Shown in pieces: positions 8,738 to 17,638 of a stretch of DNA of 64,000 nucleotides. The stretch comes from Luteibacter mycovicinus (GTDB taxonomy: Bacteria; Pseudomonadota; Gammaproteobacteria; Xanthomonadales; Rhodanobacteraceae). The notes below the pieces were generated by a model, which saw only the letters and a program-made list of their open reading frames with translations, searched no databases and was not told the DNA's origin. Where the stretch lies: NCBI RefSeq assembly GCF_000745235.1, contig NZ_JQNL01000001.1, positions 1,984,001 through 2,048,000 on the forward strand, written 5' to 3'. Position numbers and translations under genes: made by a program. Positions within the stretch are counted from its first letter, which is position 1, and each line of letters begins with the position of its first letter.

Positions 8738-9880
8738 TTACATCACGCGCTGATAACGGTTTCCGGGGAGGCTTGCGACCTCACCTTCCAGCTCCAGCAT
8801 CAACAACATGGAAGACAATGGCCCCGCAGCGAGACCCGTCGTGCCCACCAGGGCGTCCAGAGAAGCGGGATCGTACCCCATGACGTCGAGCAGGCGGCGA
8901 TATTCCTCATCCTCGCGCCAGTCGAAGGGGCCGCGCTTCGCCCGCCCGGTGGCCGGCTTCGCCTCGCCGGCGGCCAGCCGCTCACGCAGCTGAGCCCCCA
9001 GTTCCATGGCCGCGGGCGCCAGCGCCGCGAGGACCTCGTCGGGACGCTGGACCAGACGGGCGCCTTCGGCGATCAGCGAGTGACAGCCCTCGGCCAGGGG
9101 ATTGTGGATGGAGCCAGGCAACGCGAAGACGTCCCTGCCCTGCTCCCCGGCGACGCGCGCGGTGATCAGCGAGCCCGAGCGCAGGCCGGCCTCGATCACG
9201 ACGACGCCCAGGCTCAGGCCGGCGATGATGCGGTTGCGCTCGGGGAAATGGCGGGGCAGCACGGCGGTACCGGGCGAATATTCACTGACGATGGCCCCGT
9301 GGGCCGCGATACGGCGGGCCAGGGCGTGGTGTTTGCGCGGGTAGACCCGGTCGGGGCCGGTGCCGATCACGGCGATGGTCGGCTGTCCGGCGTCCAGAGC
9401 CGCCTCGTGCGCCGCGCCGTCGATGCCGTCCGCCATTCCGCTGGTCACCACGAGGCCACCCTCGGCCAGCCCGGCCGCGAACCGCCGTGCATTGGCGAGT
9501 CCCGGGACCTGAGCCTTTCGTGCGCCGACGATGGCGACCTGGGGTCGCAGGAGCAGCGAAGCGTCACCCTTCACGAAGAGCGCCGCGGGCGGATCCGGGA
9601 TGGCCTCCAGCTGCGGGGGGAAGTCTTCTTCCGTGCACAGCAGCAGGCGCTGGTCGTCGGCGCACTTCACCCAGGCCAGATCGGCGGCCAACGCAGCCTC
9701 GTCCGGCTGAGCCAGCCAGTCGCGGCCCTCGGGTTTCAGGGAGCTCTCGTGCCGGGTCAGCCAGCCCAGCAACGCCGATGCGCTGCCACGTGCGACGAGC
9801 CCCTCCCGCAGGTTTCGCGGCGTGAGGCCCGGGGTCCGCAGAAGGATCAGCCAGGCGCGAAGGTCTTCGGTGTCGGTCAT
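8738..9880 (-). CDS. dprA: DNA-processing protein DprA (DNA uptake, RecA loader)
   Basis: A cytosolic protein that binds incoming single-stranded DNA during natural transformation and loads RecA. The 380-residue protein has an N-terminal SAM-like helical region (about 1-75) and a Rossmann-like core with VAIVGARKAQVPG, VTSGMADGIDGAAHEAAL, AVIGTGPDRVYPRKH and FPERNRIIAGLSLGVVVIEA, the diagnostic DprA blocks. A C-terminal winged-helix domain (about 315-380) ends in EGEVASLPGNRYQRV. It lies downstream of the LysM gene (62 bp gap) and upstream of topA. Its presence is compatible with natural competence, but no other competence genes are in the window. Confidence 0.96.
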   Translation of the reverse strand: MTDTEDLRAWLILLRTPGLTPRNLREGLVARGSASALLGWLTRHESSLKPEGRDWLAQPDEAALAADLAWVKCADDQRLLLCTEEDFPPQLEAIPDPPAALFVKGDASLLLRPQVAIVGARKAQVPGLANARRFAAGLAEGGLVVTSGMADGIDGAAHEAALDAGQPTIAVIGTGPDRVYPRKHHALARRIAAHGAIVSEYSPGTAVLPRHFPERNRIIAGLSLGVVVIEAGLRSGSLITARVAGEQGRDVFALPGSIHNPLAEGCHSLIAEGARLVQRPDEVLAALAPAAMELGAQLRERLAAGEAKPATGRAKRGPFDWREDEEYRRLLDVMGYDPASLDALVGTTGLAAGPLSSMLLMLELEGEVASLPGNRYQRVM

Positions 9881-9942
9881 CCGCGCAGTGTAGACACTGC
9901 GCGGCGACTTACTGTCAGCGGGCGGCTTGACGCCACCGCCGA

Positions 9943-11094
9943 TTATTCCGGCAGAACGAGCTTCTCGCCTTTCTTGATCGGCCGGAGCGCATCCATCACG
10001 AGCGCGTAGCTCACGTGGTCGAACGTGCGGAAAACCATGATGTGGCCCGCGAACTCGTCCGGCAGCTTGACCTTCGGCGACGTGTCGCGGCGCTTGTAGT
10101 TGCCCCTGACTTCGTCGGGAATGACTTCGCCCTGGTCCATCACCGTGAAGGTGGCACCGTTGTCGACGCCGTCGGCCGAGCCGGCGGAAATCGATACGAC
10201 CTGGCGGCTGCCGGCGTAGTTGCCGTCCGCGATGCCGATGACGCGGCCGTCCGCCGGCACGCCCTTTGCGGCGTGCGGATAGAAGTACGGGTCGTAGGGT
10301 GTGTCGTCGATCTGCGTAAGGCGATCACCCTTGCGGATTTCCAGGGTCGAATCGACCAGGACCAGGCTCGTCACGTCGCCCTTGGTCGCGATGACTTCCG
10401 CCGTGCCGATGACCGATACCTCGACACCGCGATCGTCACCCTTGCCGGTGTGCGTGTCGTGACGCGAATCTTCCTGCCAGGGGCTGTTGGCCATCGAGGC
10501 ATCGCTGTCCAGTTCGTCCGCGACGAACGAACCGTGGCCCGGGTTGTTCAGCATGTCCAGACCACCGGGGTTTCCGCCATGGTCGCGGAAGCGATTGGTC
10601 GGGCGGACGATGGCCCAGCGCTGACCCAGCTGCGCCGAGTCCAGATCACGGGCGTAGATCTTGTTGCCCGGCGAGGCGCGCAGATGCGATTCCTCGAACC
10701 CGACGAGGTACGGCAGCTGTTCGACCGCGTCGGCGTCCATGACACGCATTTCCTTCAGGAACATGCGCAGGTCGCCGAGCGGGATGGCCGCGACCGCTTC
10801 GTCGTCACGGCGGATGCCCGGCTGCAGGCCGACACGCGGACCGCCTCCGGCCATCGAAAGATTCAGAACGTCACCCGGGTAGATCAGGTGCGGATTGCGG
10901 ACCTGGGGATTGGCCTGCCAGATTTCCGGCCACAGCCATGGCTTGCTCAGAAAGCGGGCGGAAATATCCCACAGCGTGTCACCCTTGCGGACCGTATAGG
11001 TATCCGGATGGTCGGGACGTAGCTGGGCCGCTGCGGCATAAACGGCCACAGTGAAGAACATGCCGCCGAGCAGCATGGCGAACTTCTTGATCAT
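9943..11094 (-). CDS. LysM-domain envelope protein
   Basis: Protein of 383 residues. The ATG at 11094 is chosen because GGGGGAAA lies just upstream and a signal peptide follows directly ([20 protein letters not shown]). A single LysM domain occupies about residues 32-82 ([17 protein letters not shown], then [13 protein letters not shown]) and should bind peptidoglycan. The remaining 300 residues are a conserved unnamed region, rich in Asp and Gly, seen in LysM proteins encoded next to dprA in Lysobacterales. It is transcribed divergently from def; the 209 bp between them should hold both promoters. The role beyond cell-wall binding is unknown. Confidence 0.85.
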   Translation of the reverse strand: MIKKFAMLLGGMFFTVAVYAAAAQLRPDHPDTYTVRKGDTLWDISARFLSKPWLWPEIWQANPQVRNPHLIYPGDVLNLSMAGGGPRVGLQPGIRRDDEAVAAIPLGDLRMFLKEMRVMDADAVEQLPYLVGFEESHLRASPGNKIYARDLDSAQLGQRWAIVRPTNRFRDHGGNPGGLDMLNNPGHGSFVADELDSDASMANSPWQEDSRHDTHTGKGDDRGVEVSVIGTAEVIATKGDVTSLVLVDSTLEIRKGDRLTQIDDTPYDPYFYPHAAKGVPADGRVIGIADGNYAGSRQVVSISAGSADGVDNGATFTVMDQGEVIPDEVRGNYKRRDTSPKVKLPDEFAGHIMVFRTFDHVSYALVMDALRPIKKGEKLVLPE

Positions 11095-11303
11095 GCGGGA
11101 TTTCCCCCTTCCCCGGTGCTGTCGCGAGTGTAACTGAATCGTTAACGGGCACAATACGTGGCGTCGCTCGCCCGGCCCCCGGCGCGCGCGTAGAATACAG
11201 GCTCATCCTACAGGTTGCCGCTGGTTGGATTTCGCCGATTTGCCCGCAAATTTGCGGTCAGGCAGGCGCCGCAGTGGCCCGCGCATACGTTCAAGGTGAC
11301 ACC

Positions 11304-11807
11304 GTGTCCACCCTCACCATCCTCGAATTCCCCGATCCCCGCCTGCGTACCGTCGCGGCGCCGGTCACCGTCTTCGACGCCGAACTCAAGCAGTTCGTCG
11401 CGGATATGTACGAGACGATGTACGCCGCGAACGGCGTCGGGCTGGCCGCCACCCAGGTCAACGTGCACCAGCGCGTCCTCGTCGCCGACATGAGCGACAA
11501 CCGTGACGAGCCGATGGTGCTGATCAATCCGGAGATCCTCGAGAAGGACGGCCAGCAGGTCTATCAGGAAGGTTGCCTGTCGTTTCCCGGCATCTATGCC
11601 GACGTGACCCGTGCGCTGCACGTCAAGGTTCGCGCGCAGGATGCCGACGGCAAGGAAATCCTCGTGGACGTCGAAGGCCCGCTCGCGGTGTGCATCCAGC
11701 ATGAGATGGACCATCTCGCCGGCAAGGTCTTTGTCGACTACCTGTCGCCCCTCAAGCGCGGCATGCTGCTGAAACGCATGGAAAAGCAGCGCAAGGCAAG
11801 CGCCTGA
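11304..11807 (+). CDS. def: Peptide deformylase
   Basis: A metalloenzyme that removes the formyl group from the N-terminal methionine of new proteins. The GTG start at 11304 is chosen because AAGGTGA lies 5 nt upstream and gives a 167-residue protein of normal length starting [15 protein letters not shown]. The three family motifs are intact: [13 protein letters not shown] with the metal-binding cysteine, and QHEMDH with the two metal-binding histidines and catalytic glutamate. It is the first gene of the def-fmt-rsmB operon, with 2 bp between its stop and the fmt start. Confidence 0.97.
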   Translation: MSTLTILEFPDPRLRTVAAPVTVFDAELKQFVADMYETMYAANGVGLAATQVNVHQRVLVADMSDNRDEPMVLINPEILEKDGQQVYQEGCLSFPGIYADVTRALHVKVRAQDADGKEILVDVEGPLAVCIQHEMDHLAGKVFVDYLSPLKRGMLLKRMEKQRKASA

Positions 11808-11809
11808 GC

Positions 11810-12757
11810 GTGGCCGGTCGTCCTCTGCGTGTGGTGTTCGCCGGAACACCCGACTTTGCCGTCCCGTGTTTTGAGGCCTGCCGCACTTCCGGCGCCGACG
11901 TCGTGGCCGTATACACGCAGCCCGACCGGCCCGCCGGCCGCGGGCGCAAACTCGCCGCCAGTCCGGTCAAGGAAGCGGCGCTCGCCGCCGGGGTCCCGGT
12001 CGAACAACCGGAATCGTTCAAGGCCCAGGCCGACCGCGATCGCCTGGCTGCCCACGCACCCGACCTCATGGTCGTGGTCGCTTACGGGCTGATTCTTCCC
12101 CGCAAGGTACTGGCGATTCCACGGCTGGGCTGCTGGAACGTCCACGCGTCCCTGCTGCCGCGCTGGCGCGGCGCGGCGCCCATCCAGCGGGCGATCCTGG
12201 CCGGCGACGAGGAGTCCGGCGTCGACCTGATGCAGATGGAAGCGGGCCTGGATACGGGTCCCGTACTGATCGAGCGGCGCACCCCGATCACCGGCGACGA
12301 CACGGGCGGCAGTCTGCACGACCGGCTGTCCGCGCTCGGCGCGGACGCGCTGGCCGAAGGCCTTCGTCGTGTCATGAACGGCGAAACCCTTGTCGCCCGT
12401 ACGCAGGCGGAAGACGGCGTGGAGTACGCGCACAAGCTCGACAAGGCCGAGGCTCGCCTCGACTTCTCGCTGACGGCGATCGCGCTGGAACGCAAGGTGC
12501 GGGCGTTCGATCCATGGCCCGTCGCGGAAGCCGATATCGCGGGCGAACGCCTGCGTATCTGGTCGGCGCGCGCGATCGACGCGGAGACGGCCGGCACCAC
12601 GCCGGGACAGGTACTGCGCGTCTCGCGCGAGGGCATCGACATCGCCTGCGCCGACGGTGCCCTGCGCCTGCTTGCCGTACAGCGGCCCGGTGGCCGCCGG
12701 ATCGGCATCGTCGACTACCTCAATGCGCGTCCGGAGCTGAAGCAGGCGGTCTCGTGA
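11810..12757 (+). CDS. fmt: Methionyl-tRNA formyltransferase
   Basis: The enzyme transfers a formyl group from 10-formyl-THF to initiator Met-tRNA. The protein is 315 residues with a GTG start, close to the E. coli length. The N-terminal Rossmann domain starts RVVFAGTPDFAVP, contains the tRNA-specific loop YTQPDRPAGRGRK, and carries the formyl-THF and catalytic block NVHASLLPRWRGAAPIQRAI with the conserved Asn and His, followed by the catalytic Asp in MEAGLDTGPVL. The C-terminal OB-like domain recognises the tRNA acceptor stem. Its stop overlaps the rsmB start as GTGA, indicating translational coupling. Confidence 0.98.
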   Translation: MAGRPLRVVFAGTPDFAVPCFEACRTSGADVVAVYTQPDRPAGRGRKLAASPVKEAALAAGVPVEQPESFKAQADRDRLAAHAPDLMVVVAYGLILPRKVLAIPRLGCWNVHASLLPRWRGAAPIQRAILAGDEESGVDLMQMEAGLDTGPVLIERRTPITGDDTGGSLHDRLSALGADALAEGLRRVMNGETLVARTQAEDGVEYAHKLDKAEARLDFSLTAIALERKVRAFDPWPVAEADIAGERLRIWSARAIDAETAGTTPGQVLRVSREGIDIACADGALRLLAVQRPGGRRIGIVDYLNARPELKQAVS

Positions 12758-14061
12758 GTCGGACGATCTCGGTCCGTGCCCTGGCCGCCGAAGCGCTGGC
12801 CGATATCGCCCTGTCAGGGCACTCGCTGCGCGAAGTGGCCGACCGGGCTCTCCCCCGTCTCCCCGATGCCCGTGACCGGGCGCTTCTCACCGCCCTCCTC
12901 AATGAAGGTGCGCGCTGGTGGCCCCGGTTCGACGCCGCGCTCGACCGCCTCCTGGCCAAACCCATTCGGCGGAGCGAGCCGGTCATCCACGCCCTGCTGG
13001 TGACCGCGCTGGTCCAGCTCGAGATCCTCGAGATGCCGGGTTATGCCGCCGTGGCCGCCACGGTGGAAGCCGTGCGCGAACTACGCCGCCCGCGACTTGC
13101 CGGCATGGCCAACGCCGTACTGCGCCGCTGGCAGCGCGAGCGCGAGGCCCTGCTGGCCGACCTCGATGCGACGCCGGCCACGCGGCATGCTCATCCGGCG
13201 TGGCTGGCCAAGGCTATCGCGCGCGACTGGCCCGGCCACGCGGAGGCGGTCATGGCCGCGGCCAATCACGAGCCGCCGCTGATGCTGCGCGTGAATCGTC
13301 GACGCGCGGGGCGCGACGAGGTCGCCGACCGCCTGCGTGAGGCCGGTCAGGAGATCGCCGCGCACACGTGGCTGGCGGACGGTCTGGTACTCCCCCACAG
13401 CACCGATGTGACACGCCTGCCCGGATTCGCCGAAGGCCATTTCGCCGTCCAGGACGGCGCCGCCCAGGTGCCGGCCGACCTGCTCGATCTGGCCAGCGGC
13501 CAGCGCGTGCTCGATGCCTGCGCCGCCCCCGGCGGAAAGGCCTGCCACGCGCTGGAACGCTCGGACATCGCCCTCGTCGCCGTGGAATCCGAGGCGCGAC
13601 GCGCACTGCGCATCACCCAGAATCTGGAACGCCTCGGCCTCGCTGCCGACGTCATCGTCGGCGACGCGGGCGACGTGCGGGCCTGGTGGGATGGCAAACC
13701 CTTCGATCGCGTCATGATCGACGCCCCCTGCTCGGCTACCGGCGTCATTCGCCGGCGACCGGACGTACGCCTGCATCGCCGCGCCGCCGACATCGATGCG
13801 CTCGTGGCACTACAGAGCCGCATCCTCTCCGCCTGCTGGGAAACCCTGGCACCCGGCGGCACGTTGCTTTACGTCACCTGCTCACTGCTGCGTGCCGAGA
13901 ACGAGGGTGTGGTCGGTGCCTTCGTCGACGGTCGCGCCGATGCCTCCGTGCTGCCATTGACTCTGCCCGTGGGCCAGGCGGCCGCCATCGGCTGGCAGAT
14001 CCTGCCCGGCGACGGCGACCTCGACGGCATGTACTACGCCCTGCTGCGCAAACAGGGCTAA
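12754..14061 (+). CDS. rsmB: 16S rRNA (cytosine-967-C5)-methyltransferase
   Basis: A SAM-dependent rRNA methyltransferase of 435 residues. The GTG start overlaps the fmt stop in the GTGA configuration; a longer frame upstream is only the shadow of fmt. An N-terminal NusB-like RNA-binding region (about 1-130) starts RTISVRALAAEALADIALSG. The C-terminal methyltransferase domain contains LDACAAPGGKACHAL (SAM binding), IDAPCSATGVIRRRPD with one essential cysteine, and LLYVTCSLL with the catalytic second cysteine, the NOL1/NOP2/Sun family pattern. It ends 4 bp inside the convergent glycosyltransferase gene. Confidence 0.96.
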   Translation: MSRTISVRALAAEALADIALSGHSLREVADRALPRLPDARDRALLTALLNEGARWWPRFDAALDRLLAKPIRRSEPVIHALLVTALVQLEILEMPGYAAVAATVEAVRELRRPRLAGMANAVLRRWQREREALLADLDATPATRHAHPAWLAKAIARDWPGHAEAVMAAANHEPPLMLRVNRRRAGRDEVADRLREAGQEIAAHTWLADGLVLPHSTDVTRLPGFAEGHFAVQDGAAQVPADLLDLASGQRVLDACAAPGGKACHALERSDIALVAVESEARRALRITQNLERLGLAADVIVGDAGDVRAWWDGKPFDRVMIDAPCSATGVIRRRPDVRLHRRAADIDALVALQSRILSACWETLAPGGTLLYVTCSLLRAENEGVVGAFVDGRADASVLPLTLPVGQAAAIGWQILPGDGDLDGMYYALLRKQG

Positions 14062-15191
14062 CCCGGCAGCGTGGCGAGCCTGAGTTCGCGGTAGAACGCT
14101 TCGGTGGCGTCGATGAAACGCTCCAGTCCGAACTCGGCCTCCGCATGTGCTCGCGCCGCGAAGCCCATCGCGGGCAGTTGGTCGCGCTCCTCGACCAGCC
14201 GGCGCAGGGCGGCGGCGATCGCATGCCGGTCGCGGGCCGGCACGATCCAGCCGTCTTCGCCCTGACGAATGTTTTCGGGCAACCCGGCGTAGTCGCTGAC
14301 GAGCACGGGCTTCTCCATCGCCATCATTTCGCGGCAGGCGAAGGAAATCGTTTCGACGTCCCAGGAAAGGACGAATCCGGCATCGAGCGTCGCCACCAGC
14401 GGCCGGACGTCGTCGAGCCGGCCGGCAAAGTGCACCTGCGATGCCACGCCCAGGGCTTCGATACGGCGGCGGTCTTCCGCGTCGGGAAGACCGCCGGCAA
14501 GGACGACACGAAGGCGATCGCGCCAGGCCGGTTCCAGCGACGCCAGCGCTTCGACGAGATCCATCCACCCCTTGTAGCTGGCCGTACCCGCATTGCTGCC
14601 AATCAGCAGCGGTGCTTCCGCGGTGGCAGGCGCCAGCCATCCGGCACGAAGCGTCGTATCGGCAGGTCGCGGCGCGAAGCGATCGATGTCGACCCCATTG
14701 AAAACGGTGACCACACGGCAGCGCGCATAAGGCGAAGCCATCACCTGCCGGTGCACGTAGTCGCAGACGGCAATGACGCCATCGGTGCCGACGCGGGCCC
14801 GCCAGGCGTTTCCGATGCCGGACATCGGCTTGGAGTTGTGCTTGGTGAGCACGATGGCCGGGCGACGGCGCAGTCCACGCACGGCGGCAATGACCAGACG
14901 ATGGTCGGCGGAGCCATTGACGTGGATGACGTCGAACCGATGCTCAGCCAGATAGGCCGACAACTGCTGACGCGCGCGGCGCCGTGCCGGCAGCTTGCCC
15001 AGGCCATTCGGATAGGGCTGGTCGAGCACATGCACGCCGGCAAGCGCGCGGGCCTCGCGATTCAGACGGCTACCCGGCGGCGCGGCGACGTGCACCTCAT
15101 GCCGGCCCGACAGTCCGCGCGCGAGGCTGATCAGGTAAGTCGTATGGCCGCCACCGTCGCCGGCGTGGAAATTGGTAAACAGGAGCTTCAT
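14058..15191 (-). CDS. Glycosyltransferase, GT4-like (LPS/core polysaccharide)
   Basis: A 377-residue two-domain GT-B enzyme. The N-terminal glycine-rich loop FHAGDGGGHTTYLISLARGL is typical of LPS-type transferases. The C-terminal half has TVFNGVDIDRF (GT4 mid-motif), LLIGSNAGTASYKGWMDLVEA, and FVLSWDVETISFACREMMAM, equivalent to the EX7E nucleotide-sugar site. It is transcribed away from the O-antigen ligase gene, so the two probably share the divergent 160-bp region at 15192-15353. The likely role is adding a sugar during core oligosaccharide or O-chain assembly on the inner face of the inner membrane; the sugar cannot be told from sequence. Confidence 0.85.
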   Translation of the reverse strand: MKLLFTNFHAGDGGGHTTYLISLARGLSGRHEVHVAAPPGSRLNREARALAGVHVLDQPYPNGLGKLPARRRARQQLSAYLAEHRFDVIHVNGSADHRLVIAAVRGLRRRPAIVLTKHNSKPMSGIGNAWRARVGTDGVIAVCDYVHRQVMASPYARCRVVTVFNGVDIDRFAPRPADTTLRAGWLAPATAEAPLLIGSNAGTASYKGWMDLVEALASLEPAWRDRLRVVLAGGLPDAEDRRRIEALGVASQVHFAGRLDDVRPLVATLDAGFVLSWDVETISFACREMMAMEKPVLVSDYAGLPENIRQGEDGWIVPARDRHAIAAALRRLVEERDQLPAMGFAARAHAEAEFGLERFIDATEAFYRELRLATLPG

Positions 15192-15353
15192 CGCCCGGGC
15201 GGGTCCTTACGGAAGCTGAATTGGCGCCGCTCACCCGGAACCGCACGGAGAGGCATCCGCGATCCGTTAAAGTACCATGCCCTCGCGCCGCCCCGGCGGC
15301 ACGAGCCGGTGACGGCGAGGCCGCCGCGCCGTTCCGATCCCAGCAGGTGCCGA

Positions 15354-16610
15354 GTGCTCGACAAAACGAATCCGTGGCGCGTGTGGATCCTCTCGCTGCT
15401 CATCGCGATCATGCCGCTGTCCTTCGCCTTGCCGGTCAAGGCCAAGGCGGTCCCTGCGCTGATCCTGTTTCTGACGGGGCTCTGGGTGCTCGCGACGCGT
15501 GCCGACGTCCGTCAGGCCTATCGCCGCGCGGCGCCCGTCCTGGCACCCGCCGCCATCGCCTTCGTCTTCTGGGCCGTCAACGTCGGCGCCCACGGGGTGA
15601 ACTGGCGCGAGTTCGACGTCACGTCGCACATCCTTGCGTTTCTGGTCATCGCGGCGACGTTCGCCCTGCCGCTGCGGACCGCCGCCCTTCGCTTCGGCTT
15701 CAGCGGATCGGCGGGCGTTCTGGGCCTGATCTGCGTCGAACAGCATTACATCGAGCATATCGACCGCGCCTACGGCATCAACAACGGCGAATGGGGTGCC
15801 ATCGAATTCGGCATGTTCATGCTGGTGCTGTCACTCATCGCCATCGTGCAGGCCCTGCGGGGTGAGCTCCGATCGCGCGAGCGCGCGATGCATGCGGTCT
15901 TCGCCGTCATGGGCTTCTATGGCGCGCTGCTGACGCAGAGCCGCGGCCCCCTGCTTGCGTTCGTCCCCGTCTTTGCGGCACTGATGCTGATCCAGGGTCG
16001 CCGGACAGGACGCTGGCGCCAGAGCGTGTTGGCCCTGGTCATCGGTGTGGCCGCCGCCGGCCTGGCGGCGACGACGCTGCACGGCGAGATGGTGGAGCGC
16101 CTGGCCGCCGTGAAAGACGAAGTAGCCACCTACAGCGAACAGGACGCCACCGGCGCCGTGCGTGAGCGCCTCGAAATGTGGCGCACCGCACGAATGGCCG
16201 TGATCGCGCACCCCGTCACCGGCGTCGGCATGAACCAGTTCGGCCCCTTCGCCCGGGCGCGGATCGCCGATGGCGAGGTCAATCCGTCGGTCGTCCGCTA
16301 TGACCATCCGCACAGCGAGTACCTCGAATGGGCGGCGACGGGCGGCATCCCGGGCCTGCTGGTCCTCGTGCTGCTCTTCGGTGGTTCGCTGATCTATTTC
16401 GGGCGGCATGCGCTGAACCGCGATAACGCCATCGCCATGCCGGCATGCGCCGGATTCTCGACGACGGCCATGTACGCGCTATGCGCCCTCACCGACAATG
16501 TCTTCTATCGGGCGATGCCGCACTCGTTGTATTTCTTTCTCACGCTGGGACTCGCCGTTTACGTCGGACGCGCGCTCGATCGGCACCGCACCGGCGCAGG
16601 AGCCTCCTGA
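15354..16610 (+). CDS. O-antigen ligase/polymerase family membrane protein (Wzy_C)
   Basis: A 418-residue integral membrane protein with about 10-12 hydrophobic helices. The GTG at 15354, preceded by AGCAGG, is chosen because it places the first helix (WILSLLIAIMPLSFALPV) right after a short positive N-terminus; the open frame continues far upstream only as a shadow of rsmB and the GT4 gene. The Wzy/WaaL periplasmic loop is visible: GVGMNQFGPFA, then RYDHPHSEYLEWAATGGIPG, containing the His essential in O-antigen ligases, as well as TQSRGPLLAF. It either ligates O-chain to lipid A-core or polymerises O-units. A glycosyltransferase gene follows one base later. Confidence 0.88.
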   Translation: MLDKTNPWRVWILSLLIAIMPLSFALPVKAKAVPALILFLTGLWVLATRADVRQAYRRAAPVLAPAAIAFVFWAVNVGAHGVNWREFDVTSHILAFLVIAATFALPLRTAALRFGFSGSAGVLGLICVEQHYIEHIDRAYGINNGEWGAIEFGMFMLVLSLIAIVQALRGELRSRERAMHAVFAVMGFYGALLTQSRGPLLAFVPVFAALMLIQGRRTGRWRQSVLALVIGVAAAGLAATTLHGEMVERLAAVKDEVATYSEQDATGAVRERLEMWRTARMAVIAHPVTGVGMNQFGPFARARIADGEVNPSVVRYDHPHSEYLEWAATGGIPGLLVLVLLFGGSLIYFGRHALNRDNAIAMPACAGFSTTAMYALCALTDNVFYRAMPHSLYFFLTLGLAVYVGRALDRHRTGAGAS

Positions 16611-16611
16611 G

Positions 16612-17610
16612 ATGGCCCACATCAACCTCATCGCCTGGGACAACGGTCGCGGGCTCACGCACGATATCCGCCTCTTCGAGAACGCATTGCGCGAACTCGG
16701 TCACCAGGTGACGGTGACGCGGACGCCGCAGCGGAATCATGGATGGCCGTGGCGGGCCTGGGCGCAGCGTGCCGCCATGTTCGGGCGCTGGCTGACCGGC
16801 CGCGGTCCGCGGCGCTACGACCTCGGCCTGACGATCGAGCACGTGCACCCGGGCTACCTGCCGATGTCCCGGCGCAATGCGCTCATTCCCCATCCGGAAT
16901 GGATGAGCAAACGCGACCGCCGCCACCTGCATCGTTTCGACACCATCCTGTGCAAGACCGACAGTGCCATGAAAACGTTCGGCGGGATGGGGCTGCGCAC
17001 CGCCCACATCGGATTCATCAGCACGGACTGCCGTCGTGAAGGTGTCGCACGCGACCGGGCCTTCCTGCATCTTGCCGGCGGCAGCCGTATGAAGGGTACC
17101 GAGCGCCTGCTCGACGTCTGGCGCCGGCACCCGGAGTGGCCGACCCTGCATGTGCTCCAGTCACCGTCGGTGGCCGCACCGGACCGACCGCCGGCCGCAC
17201 CGAACCTCGATCACCAGGTGACCTTCCTGCCCGACGTGGAATCGATCTACCGCCTGCAGAACGCACACCGTTTCCACCTCTGCCTGTCCGAGGCCGAGGG
17301 CTGGGGCCACTACATCGTCGAAGCCATGAGCTGCGGTGCCGTGGTACTGGTCACCGACGGTGCGCCGATGAACGAACTGGTCGACGACACGCGAGGGATG
17401 CGCGTCCCCGCGCACGAAAACGGCACGCTCAACGCCGCCACGTTGTGGAAGTTCGACGAAGAGGGGCTCGAAGCATGCGTCGAGCGTATCGTCGGTATGT
17501 CCGATGCCGAGGTCGAAGCCCTTGGCCAGGCCGCACGCGACTGGTACGACGCCAATCAGGCCGGGTTCCCCGCGCGTCTGGGGCACGCCCTGGACACGTT
17601 GCTCCGGTGA
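16612..17610 (+). CDS. Glycosyltransferase (GT1/GT4-like)
   Basis: A 332-residue protein starting at ATG 16612, with AGGAG 9 nt upstream, one base after the ligase stop. It begins HINLIAWDNGRGLTHDIRLF, an N-terminal nucleotide-binding-like fold. The C-terminal donor domain shows HLAGGSRMKGTERLLDVW and CLSEAEGWGHYIVEAMSCGA, the EX7E motif of retaining GT4 enzymes, followed by VLVTDGAPMNELV. It lacks a clear membrane anchor and is probably a peripheral transferase on the cytoplasmic face. Co-transcription with the O-antigen ligase gene is very likely, suggesting a role in LPS or exopolysaccharide assembly. Confidence 0.85.
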   Translation: MAHINLIAWDNGRGLTHDIRLFENALRELGHQVTVTRTPQRNHGWPWRAWAQRAAMFGRWLTGRGPRRYDLGLTIEHVHPGYLPMSRRNALIPHPEWMSKRDRRHLHRFDTILCKTDSAMKTFGGMGLRTAHIGFISTDCRREGVARDRAFLHLAGGSRMKGTERLLDVWRRHPEWPTLHVLQSPSVAAPDRPPAAPNLDHQVTFLPDVESIYRLQNAHRFHLCLSEAEGWGHYIVEAMSCGAVVLVTDGAPMNELVDDTRGMRVPAHENGTLNAATLWKFDEEGLEACVERIVGMSDAEVEALGQAARDWYDANQAGFPARLGHALDTLLR

Positions 17611-17638
17611 AGCGTTTAGAATTCCTGATCCCTTAACG

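Noticed and set aside
13368..15353. Upstream extension of the O-antigen ligase frame
   Set aside because: The first 660 codons overlap rsmB and the GT4 gene and are Arg/Gly-rich; the GTG at 15354 fits the membrane start and ribosome binding site.
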